The position numbers were made by a program, and so were the translations under genes. Under the pieces are notes generated by a model. It did not search any database, was not told where the DNA came from, and worked only from the letters and a program-made list of their open reading frames with translations. From assembly GCF_004341885.1 (NCBI RefSeq), contig NZ_SLVX01000013.1, positions 62,001 to 126,000 of the forward strand: DNA of 64,000 nucleotides. Direction: 5' to 3'. Shown in pieces: positions 57,980 to 64,000 of this stretch; within the stretch, counting starts at the first letter, position 1; each line of letters starts with the position of its first letter. This DNA is from Shinella granuli (GTDB lineage Bacteria > Pseudomonadota > Alphaproteobacteria > Rhizobiales > Rhizobiaceae).

Positions 57980-58579
57980 TTACTTGACGCTACCGACGGC
58001 GTCGGCACGACCGTCCTGAAGCTTGACCCACTTGCCGGCATTCACCGAGGACTGGCGCTTCAGGTAGCGGTATTCGGTCTGCGACCAGAGCAGGACCTTG
58101 TTGCGCATGTTGTCGAGCACGAAGTCGCCGCGGTCGGTGCGCACGGTCAGCACGGCATGGCCTTCGCCGTTCGGCTGCAGCACGACGGTGATGAGCAGGT
58201 TCGACGGCGAGATGCCGGCTTCCATCAGGCGCTTGCGCTTGATGAGCACGTAGTCCTCGCAGTCCGCCGCGCCGTCGGGATAGGTCCACTGTTCTTCCAC
58301 GCCGTAGATTTCCATGTCCGTCAGCGGCATGAATTCGGTGTTGGCGGTGTAGTTGACGTTGAGGATCGTCTTCCAGTTTTCCTGCGTCAGCTTGAGCGGG
58401 CCGGTGTCCTTGCCGGTCGGGCCGCATTCGTCGCTGTACTTCTTGCAGAATTCATAGTGCCCGATGGGCTGGTTGGTCGCGCCGGCCAGCGGAATGTTGG
58501 CGGGCAGGGCCATCGCGGCGCCTGCGGCGGCAAGAGAGAAGAGGAATGCAAACGTCCCTGTCTTGATCGTTTTTGTCAT
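57980..58579 (-). CDS. Transglutaminase-like cysteine peptidase (periplasmic, BTLCP family)
   Basis: 199 residues with a signal peptide (FAFLFSLAAAGAAMA) and the bacterial transglutaminase-like triad: Cys in GAADCEDYVLIKRKRLMEAG, His in EGHAVLTVRTDRGD and Asp in FVLDNMRNKVLLW. LapG of the biofilm-adhesin system belongs to this family, but no lapD or adhesin gene is nearby. The upstream region is strikingly A/T-rich. Confidence 0.9.
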   Translation of the reverse strand: MTKTIKTGTFAFLFSLAAAGAAMALPANIPLAGATNQPIGHYEFCKKYSDECGPTGKDTGPLKLTQENWKTILNVNYTANTEFMPLTDMEIYGVEEQWTYPDGAADCEDYVLIKRKRLMEAGISPSNLLITVVLQPNGEGHAVLTVRTDRGDFVLDNMRNKVLLWSQTEYRYLKRQSSVNAGKWVKLQDGRADAVGSVK

Positions 58580-59063
58580 TGTGTCCGTCCCCGTTTGATG
58601 AGGTCACAATGACAGCTATGTTTTGATCTTGCGCGAAAAGCCGAAGTATAACTTAGTTCAAATCAAGACGGTATAAGAATAAAATAAGAATAGAATTTGA
58701 TGTTGTTTTGATCTGTATTTGAGGCGTATTTGACTAAAATTTGAACGAAATTCCGCCTGTGCCGAAGCCGCTACCGGCGGTCTAATTTGCTGATTATAAA
58801 AGGAATATTTCGTTTTACGCCGCGCTCTTCGGGAGCCTGTTTGCGGTCAGGAGGCGCTGGCGGGGGACGCAAGGCGCCAGCCGCGGCACTGATCGGGCCG
58901 ACGGAAAACCGATGGAATCGCCAGAACGGACGGCAGAACGCTTCGGCGGGCCGAAAATTTTTTTGAATCTATTTTCGCGACGATGGCCTGTGCCGTCCTG
59001 AAACAGCAAAGGGCCCCGCAGGGCCCTCCTGGAACAGATCGGTGTCGTATCCGTCCCGGAATG
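58580..59063. other. Intergenic region with an A/T-rich block and a possible plus-strand RNA
   Basis: 58610-58800 is unusually A/T-rich for this genome (repeated TTTGA and AAATTTGAA words) and is probably the promoter zone of the minus-strand transglutaminase-like gene. Beyond it, 58800-58970 begins after TTATAAAAGG, holds a GCTGGCG/CGCCAGC hairpin (near 58856-58882) and ends with TTCGG-CGGG-CCGAA then AATTTTTTT. This could be a small plus-strand RNA. No protein gene is seen. Confidence 0.4.
59010..59027 (-). terminator. Terminator after the PilZ gene
   Basis: On the minus strand AGGGCCC-TGCG-GGGCCCT runs into TTGCTGTTT, about 40 bases past the stop codon at 59064. Confidence 0.78.
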
Positions 59064-59675
59064 TTACAGGAAGGCGGTCAGGGCTTCCTTCGACTGCACG
59101 GAGGAGAACTCGATGGCGACGCCCTCCTGGAAGTGGCGCACGACGCGGCCCTTCATGTTGCCGAGCTGTATGGGCGTGCCGAGCGCCGGCCGCACGTCGA
59201 TATCGACGGCGGCGCCGGAGAGCGACAGGTCGATGATGCGGCAGGGATAGCGCCGGCCGTCGTCGAGAGTCAGTTCCGTGCGGGTGTTGCGCGGCGTCAG
59301 GCGGTTGTGGCGGCGGTCTTCCGGCAGGCCCAGTTCATGCTTGTTGGCGATCCAGGTGAGCTGCGCGGCGAGTTTCTCGCGCTTGCGGTCCGTGGCGGTG
59401 AGGAGGATGGCGAAGCCGTTGTCGTTGAGGACGGCCACGCTGCCCTCGATGCGGCCGAGGTGATCGACATAGGCGATGATGCGCTCGCCCATGCGCGGGC
59501 GGGCGGCGCAGACGAAGCTGGCATCGCCGGGCGACATGTCGAGCACGGTGCACTCGTATTCGTCATGGTTGGGCAGCATCAGCCGGCCCGGCAGGTTCAC
59601 CGAGACGCGCTGGAAGCTGCGCTGCTCGGGCTGCGGCTTGCGGGCGGCGGGCGATGCTTGCTGGAATGAGTACAT
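59064..59675 (-). CDS. Tandem PilZ-domain protein (c-di-GMP receptor)
   Basis: 203 residues with two PilZ domains. Domain 1 begins QRSFQRVSVNLPGRLML with DMSPGDASF. Domain 2 begins EDRRHNRLTPRNTRTEL with DLSLSGAAVDI. The second has the full RxxxR and DxSxxG c-di-GMP-binding motifs; the first keeps RxxxR but its second motif is altered (DMSPGD). This suggests one binding and one structural domain. No effector domain is attached, so it may act on a partner. Confidence 0.9.
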   Translation of the reverse strand: MYSFQQASPAARKPQPEQRSFQRVSVNLPGRLMLPNHDEYECTVLDMSPGDASFVCAARPRMGERIIAYVDHLGRIEGSVAVLNDNGFAILLTATDRKREKLAAQLTWIANKHELGLPEDRRHNRLTPRNTRTELTLDDGRRYPCRIIDLSLSGAAVDIDVRPALGTPIQLGNMKGRVVRHFQEGVAIEFSSVQSKEALTAFL

Positions 59676-59820
59676 GTGCGCGCTGGCCTGGTGATCCTAT
59701 CTCTTTCCAACTCTTAATCTTTCTGGGTTAACAGAAGGTTTGTTGCCCCATGGAAAAGTCATAACGAGCGCGTTCTTCAACAACTCTGAGGCGTTTTCGG
59801 TTGTATTGGCGCCGCCAGCC

Positions 59821-60462
59821 TCACGCATCGTCAGCCGGACGGCCGCCCTCGAAGATGCGGAGATGCAGCACGCGGTTCACCGTCTGCCCGAGGCCGATCG
59901 GTCGCACGGCCATGACGGAGGTGGGCATGGGAACGGCCGGCCGGTTGCCCCTGAGGCTGCGCGCACGGTTCGGATCGATGACCGAAAGCGCGCCGAGCGT
60001 CGCATAGCGAAAGGCGCTCAGCGGCTGGCGCTGGCCGGGCAGGGGTGCGAAGGCGCCGATGATGCGGTCCGCCACCTTGCCCTTGCTGGCAAGCGGCAGC
60101 AGCACGATCTCGGCCTCGGTGGTCTCCAGCCGCCCGTCGACGAGCGCGACCTGCATGACGGCGGGCGCCGCATGCGCCATCACGTTTTCCGTGATCCGCG
60201 CGATGCGGGTGCGCTGGTCGGGGGCGAAGAGCGCATCGAAGGCCGTCGCCTTCAGTTCCCGGCCGAACTGGGCACACAGGCGCGTGCCCGCCAGGCGAAA
60301 GCGCGGATCGTGCAGCCGGCCGTGTTCCAGGATGAAGACGTCGGGCAGGATCGGCGCGATGTCGGCGGGCTCGATAGCGCTTCGCAACGGCACGCCGCGC
60401 TCGCCGCGCCGGCGCGTCCAGTAATCGTAAAGGGCCGTGATGGCCTTCGTCTGCATGCTCAT
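59821..60462 (-). CDS. PAS_5/DUF1488-like PAS-domain protein
   Basis: 213 residues, a single PAS-like domain without a kinase or cyclase: ALYDYWTRRRGERGVPLRSAIEPADIAPILPDVFILE and RFRLAGTRLCAQFGRELKATAFDALF match the rhizobial PAS_5 (PF07310) family. A Caulobacter relative, MopJ, tunes cell-cycle signalling; the present protein's role is unknown. ATG 60462 has GGAA upstream; ATG 60456 is close behind. Confidence 0.85.
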   Translation of the reverse strand: MSMQTKAITALYDYWTRRRGERGVPLRSAIEPADIAPILPDVFILEHGRLHDPRFRLAGTRLCAQFGRELKATAFDALFAPDQRTRIARITENVMAHAAPAVMQVALVDGRLETTEAEIVLLPLASKGKVADRIIGAFAPLPGQRQPLSAFRYATLGALSVIDPNRARSLRGNRPAVPMPTSVMAVRPIGLGQTVNRVLHLRIFEGGRPADDA

Positions 60463-60749
60463 TTCCAATCGATTCTGTTCCGTTCCGGCACGAAAGGCCG
60501 GGCATACGGAGCTCATGCGGGGGAAGGAGCGAGTTTCGTGCCAGCGCAATGTTAAGGTTAACGATTGGTTTCGATTGCGCCGGTCGCCGGTTTGGGGGAA
60601 CATCCGGGTATCCCTCCATGAGGGAATGGTTTACTGCACATCGATTTCAGCCCCGGGGATTGGGGGCGCCGGCCGTCAGCGAAAGCTGCACGGCCTTTCT
60701 TTTCTCTGTATAAGCGCGATTCGTATTTTATGAGTTTGGTGGTTCGGTC

Positions 60750-61490
60750 ATGAGTAACGACGGCGTCGACGTGCAGGGTGGCAGTGCGGATATCCGCAAG
60801 CGGGAGCCGGCCTTCAACCTGCCGGGCAGTCTCGTCGCGGTCCTGGCATTCCTGACCGCCATCCATGTGATCCGCACCTATCTTCTCTCCGCCTCGGCGG
60901 ACGAGTTCGTGCTCCTGCACTTCGCCTTCATTCCCGGCCGCTATGTCATTCCCCTCGCCGAGCAGGATCTCGGCTGGCTCTGGGGGCCGGTCACCTATTC
61001 GCTGCTGCACGGTAGCTGGGAGCACCTGATCTTCAACGCGTTCTGGATGGTCGCCTTCGGGGCGCCGGTGGTGCGCCGCATCGGCCTCGCGCGTTTCTTC
61101 CTGTTCTGGTGCCTTTCGGCCATCGCCGCCGTCGCCTTCCACAGCGCGCTGCACTGGGGGGCGATGATCCTCGTCGTCGGCGCCTCCGGGGTCGTGTCCG
61201 GCCTGATGGGCGCGGCGGCCCGCTTCGTCTTCTCGCCGAGCGGGCGCATCAGCCGGCAGTTCGCCCATCTCAACCGCCGCCTGACGATAGCGGAGGCGCT
61301 GTCCAACCGCTCCGTTCTGGTCTTTTCCGGCATCTGGTTCCTGACGAACTTCCTGATCGGCTTCGGCCAGATCTTCGGCTCGGATGCCGGCGGGGCGATC
61401 GCCTGGGAGGCTCATATCGGCGGGTTCCTGTTCGGCTTCCTCTTCTTCCCGCTGTTCGACGTCGGGGTGGCGGAAAGCCGCCGGGATTAA
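60750..61490 (+). CDS. Rhomboid-family intramembrane serine protease
   Basis: 246 residues with six or seven hydrophobic helices. The catalytic Ser is in VVGASGVVSGLMGA (GASG motif) and the catalytic His in AWEAHIGGFLFGFL. LLHGSWEHLIFNAFWMVAFG holds the conserved His-Asn region of helix 2. Substrates unknown. Confidence 0.94.
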   Translation: MSNDGVDVQGGSADIRKREPAFNLPGSLVAVLAFLTAIHVIRTYLLSASADEFVLLHFAFIPGRYVIPLAEQDLGWLWGPVTYSLLHGSWEHLIFNAFWMVAFGAPVVRRIGLARFFLFWCLSAIAAVAFHSALHWGAMILVVGASGVVSGLMGAAARFVFSPSGRISRQFAHLNRRLTIAEALSNRSVLVFSGIWFLTNFLIGFGQIFGSDAGGAIAWEAHIGGFLFGFLFFPLFDVGVAESRRD

Positions 61491-61678
61491 CGTTAGTTCA
61501 TTAGCGGTCTTGCAATCGCCTCTTTCGTGGCGCACCATGGAAGTGTTCCGGTTCGCACATGCACACCGGAACGGGGCGGCATCTTGCAGGAGGAAGCGGG
61601 TGTCGCCGGTACTGTGGCAGGGCAACCCCCGTGCGGGTGTCCCGCCTCTCTGCGTCATGATGCACACGGGAGGTACGC

Positions 61679-62107
61679 ATGTATGTAAAGACGATACTGG
61701 ACGAAAAAGGCCGCAACGTCGTTACCGGCGGCCCGCAGCTCACCGTCAGGCAAGCCGCCGTCTACCTGCATGAAAACCATATCGGCGCCATCGTCATCCT
61801 CGACCGCAACGACCGCATCGCCGGCATTGCCACCGAGCGCGACATCGTCGCCGCCGTCGCCCGCAACGGGGCCGAATGCCTGGACAAACCCATTTCCTCC
61901 ATCATGTGGGGCAATGTCCATCGTTGCGGCGAGAACCAGACCGTCGACGAACTCATGGAAATGATGAGCACGCTGCGCGCCCGCCATATCCCGGTGGAGA
62001 AGGACGGCCGGCTCGTCGGTATCATCTCGATCGGCGACGTGGTGAAATCCCATATCCGGGCGATCCAGCACGAGGCGGATGCCATCAAGGCCTATATCGC
62101 CGGCTGA
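61679..62107 (+). CDS. CBS-domain-pair protein
   Basis: 142 residues, two CBS motifs forming one Bateman module: LTVRQAAVYLHENHIGAIVILDRNDRIAGIATERDIV and QTVDELMEMMSTLRARHIPVEKDGRLVGIISIGDVVK. Such stand-alone modules sense adenine nucleotides. No fused enzyme domain. It follows the rhomboid gene after about 190 bases. Confidence 0.94.
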   Translation: MYVKTILDEKGRNVVTGGPQLTVRQAAVYLHENHIGAIVILDRNDRIAGIATERDIVAAVARNGAECLDKPISSIMWGNVHRCGENQTVDELMEMMSTLRARHIPVEKDGRLVGIISIGDVVKSHIRAIQHEADAIKAYIAG

Positions 62108-62184
62108 CCGCCGATCTCCCGACGGTTTCGGGCGGAGCGATTTCTCGCCCCGCCCGCTCGACTATTGACGATGAAATCCCCTCT

Positions 62185-63147
62185 TCAGCGCATCAGCACC
62201 ACTTCCTGCATGCGCTTGATCTCGGTGATGCGGGCCTTGGCTTCCAGGTAACCGCGATCGATCGCTTCGCCGGCGCGGTGGAATTCCGACAGGCCGATAT
62301 CCGAAAGCTTGGGGTGCAGCGCAAGATCCGGCGGGTCGCCGGCAAGGCGTGCGCGGGAAATGCGGTCTTGGATGATGTTGAAGGATTGCACCATGACGCC
62401 CGTCAGGCCGAGCCGGGCGGCGCTGTCCTCCTGCCTCGGTTCGTCGATCTTCTGCTCGCTGGCGCTGTGCTTGATCACCGCCGAGCGGCCATAGAGGTCG
62501 TAGTTGAGGTTGACGGCGACGACCAGCGGCTCCTCATGGGCGCGGCAGACCGACACCGGCACCGGATTGACCAGCGCCCCGTCGACCAGCGTGCGGTTGT
62601 TGCACTTGATCGGCTCGAAGATGCCGGGCAGCGCGTAGGAGGCGCGGATGGCGGTGATCAGCGAACCGCTGTTGATCCAGACCTCGTGGCCGCTGTTGAC
62701 CTCGGTCGCGACGGCGACGAAGGGACGGTCGAGGCTCTCGATCGAGAGGTTCTCCAGATGCTCCTGCATGCGCTTGGTCAGCCGCATGCCGCCGAAGAGG
62801 CCCGAGCCGCGAATGGTGAAATCGAGGAGGCTGGCGATACGCCGCATGGTGAGCGAGCGGGCGAAGGCCTCCAGCTCGTCGAGCTTGCCGGCGAGATAAC
62901 AGCCGCCGACCAGGGCGCCGATGGAGGTGCCGGCGATCATCGAGACCTCGATGCCTTCCTCGTCCAGCGCCCGCAGCACGCCGATATGCGCCCAGCCGCG
63001 GGCGGCGCCGCCGCCCAGGGCCAGCGCGATTTTCGATTTGCGCGGCGGGGCCGGCGCAGGAATATGGGACATGTCGTTCATGGAAGGGCCGCCGGGGTCG
63101 GATGCATCCGCCGTTACAAGACTACGATTGAAACTCCAGTTCAACAT
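62185..63147 (-). CDS. Patatin-like phospholipase (RssA type)
   Basis: 320 residues with the patatin oxyanion motif ALGGGAARGWAHIGVL, nucleophile GTSIGALVGG, and catalytic Asp in LVDGALVNPVPV (DGA). No signal peptide. ATG 63147 is chosen because GGAGG lies 7 bases before it; the more downstream ATG (63081, MNDMSHIP) has no ribosome site. A cytoplasmic or membrane-surface acyl hydrolase of unknown substrate. Confidence 0.92.
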   Translation of the reverse strand: MLNWSFNRSLVTADASDPGGPSMNDMSHIPAPAPPRKSKIALALGGGAARGWAHIGVLRALDEEGIEVSMIAGTSIGALVGGCYLAGKLDELEAFARSLTMRRIASLLDFTIRGSGLFGGMRLTKRMQEHLENLSIESLDRPFVAVATEVNSGHEVWINSGSLITAIRASYALPGIFEPIKCNNRTLVDGALVNPVPVSVCRAHEEPLVVAVNLNYDLYGRSAVIKHSASEQKIDEPRQEDSAARLGLTGVMVQSFNIIQDRISRARLAGDPPDLALHPKLSDIGLSEFHRAGEAIDRGYLEAKARITEIKRMQEVVLMR

Positions 63148-63511
63148 TCCGGACCTCCATTACCAAGAGGAATTCGCGGCGAGGCAATCGGTTCCGGCGC
63201 CACGCCACCCTCGGCAACACAATAGATGACAGGATAGACGCACTCTGTGACCCGGGGAACTTTGCCGGAGGAAATCTGCCGGCGGGCGGTCCCGTGTGCG
63301 TCCGGTCGCGGCTGGAGGAGGGCCCGGGCCCGCAGGATCGTCGCCCCGGTGGGGGTGGCCTTGGAAACCGGTCGTGACGCACGAGAGCGATGGGGTTCCA
63401 TGTCCTGATCCGCATGGCGGGGACAGAGGCCGCCATGCAGGACATTAGGCGTCGGGACCGGTTGCCAATTGGTGAATCCGTGCCGAAACCGGACGGAATT
63501 CGCCGGGATGC
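63148..63511. other. 360-base interval between hisI and the patatin gene
   Basis: Both flanking genes are on the minus strand, so the interval should hold the promoter of the patatin-like gene and the end of hisI transcription. No RNA fold or small gene is convincing. Confidence 0.45.
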
Positions 63512-63964
63512 TTAATTTTTGCCGTAGATCGCCGCCGGGTCGAACTGCGGCGCGCCGCCCGTGATGGTCAGCACGGCGCCGTCGGGACCGTTCGAGACCG
63601 TGCGGTAGAAGCAGGATCTGCGGCCGGTGTGGCAGGTCGCGTCATGGCCGGCGACCGAGACCTTCAGCCAGACGGCATCCTGGTCGCAATCCGTCCGCAG
63701 TTCCACGACGGTCTGCAGGTTGCCCGACGTTTCGCCCTTCTTCCACAGCGCCTTGCGCGAGCGGCTCCAGTAATGCGCGATGCCGGTCTCGATGGTCAGC
63801 GCCAGCGATTCGGCATTCATGTGGGCGACCATGAGCAGTTCGCCGTCCTTCGCATCCGTCACCACGGCCGTCACCAGGCCGTGCTCGTCGAAGCGCGGCG
63901 TGAAGGCCGGGCCCGTTTCGAGCTCGGCCTTGTCCTTGGGCGGGGTCTTGAAGGTCATCGGCAT
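63512..63964 (-). CDS. hisI: Phosphoribosyl-AMP cyclohydrolase
   Basis: Third step of histidine synthesis. 150 residues: [46 protein letters not shown] and the metal-binding [32 protein letters not shown] are the HisI signature (Asp and Cys ligands). Unlike enterobacterial HisIE it has no HisE half. Starts at 63964 (MPMTF) or 63958 (MTF). Confidence 0.95.
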   Translation of the reverse strand: MPMTFKTPPKDKAELETGPAFTPRFDEHGLVTAVVTDAKDGELLMVAHMNAESLALTIETGIAHYWSRSRKALWKKGETSGNLQTVVELRTDCDQDAVWLKVSVAGHDATCHTGRRSCFYRTVSNGPDGAVLTITGGAPQFDPAAIYGKN

Positions 63965-64000
63965 CGCGGTCGACTCTGGAGCATTTCGTTTTCTTCGAAA

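Noticed and set aside
59700-59745. CtrA box upstream of the PilZ gene
   Set aside because: Two TTAA words are present but spaced by 10 bases instead of 7.
63978-64000. Start of a third RIME-like repeat at the window end (GGAGCATTTCGTTTTCTTCG)
   Set aside because: It resembles rhizobial repeat starts, but only about 23 bases are inside the window, too few to call.

Overview
The window is a gene-dense, high-GC chromosomal stretch from an alphaproteobacterium of the order Rhizobiales, most likely family Rhizobiaceae (Rhizobium/Shinella/Ensifer-like). The clues are the gene order nagZ-scpA-scpB-tatABC-serS-surE-pcm, a single-chain SecDF, folate-dependent TrmFO, DUF1127 micro-proteins next to sRNAs whose loops carry CUCCUCCC, rhizobial RIME-type intergenic repeats, a PleC/DivJ-type kinase, CtrA-type boxes, BA14K and PHB synthase. 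No insertion sequence, prophage, integrase or CRISPR array was seen. The species assignment is inference.

Layout. 1-8.8 kb: SPOR-protein end, nagZ, scpAB, an orphan ABC ATPase, tatABC, serS, surE, pcm. 8.8-17.5 kb: two genes with CtrA-type boxes upstream (an unknown protein and a LysM/LytM lipoprotein with a degenerate metal site), a repeat cluster, a DUF815 AAA ATPase, yajC-secDF and small conserved proteins. 17.7-20.8 kb, minus strand: trmFO, two DUF1127 genes and two tandem alpha-r14/NfeR1-like sRNAs. 21-28.9 kb: a DUF2157/GDYXXLXY pair, tRNA-Leu, tig, a membrane histidine kinase, a nuclease-like protein, a UDG-family protein and an Lrp regulator. 29-37.2 kb, minus: a TolA/TonB-like protein, a beta-hydroxyacid dehydrogenase, an EEP hydrolase, sthA, radC, map, sfsA, phaC. 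37.3-42.5 kb, plus: a lipoprotein, an AlaC-like aminotransferase, hom, recJ. 42.5-45.7 kb: three near-identical tRNA-Glu genes, an M15 peptidase and a glyoxalase-family gene. 45.9-47.1 kb: a double cold-shock protein, DUF192 and tRNA-Pro. 47.4-55.2 kb: a vitamin B12 module. One cobalamin riboswitch controls metE plus a translationally coupled double-hotdog thioesterase; a second controls nrdHIEF. 55.5-64 kb: a tRNA-Pro 3' relic, an NDUFS4-like gene, tRNA-Arg, BA14K, a GlxA-type regulator, a transglutaminase-like protein, PilZ and PAS proteins, rhomboid, CBS, patatin and hisI.

The most interesting part is 47.1-55.5 kb. The two B12-independent enzyme systems (MetE, class Ib ribonucleotide reductase) lie side by side, each behind its own B12 riboswitch. 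The block is bracketed by an intact tRNA-Pro and a decayed copy of that tRNA's 3' half in the same orientation, as expected of an old tRNA-targeted insertion. The coupled thioesterase suggests a third role in B12 limitation, possibly acyl-CoA relief. A second focus is the DUF1127/anti-Shine-Dalgarno sRNA cluster, where a DUF1127 promoter and a promoter upstream of one sRNA share the same 12-nt box at the -35 region.
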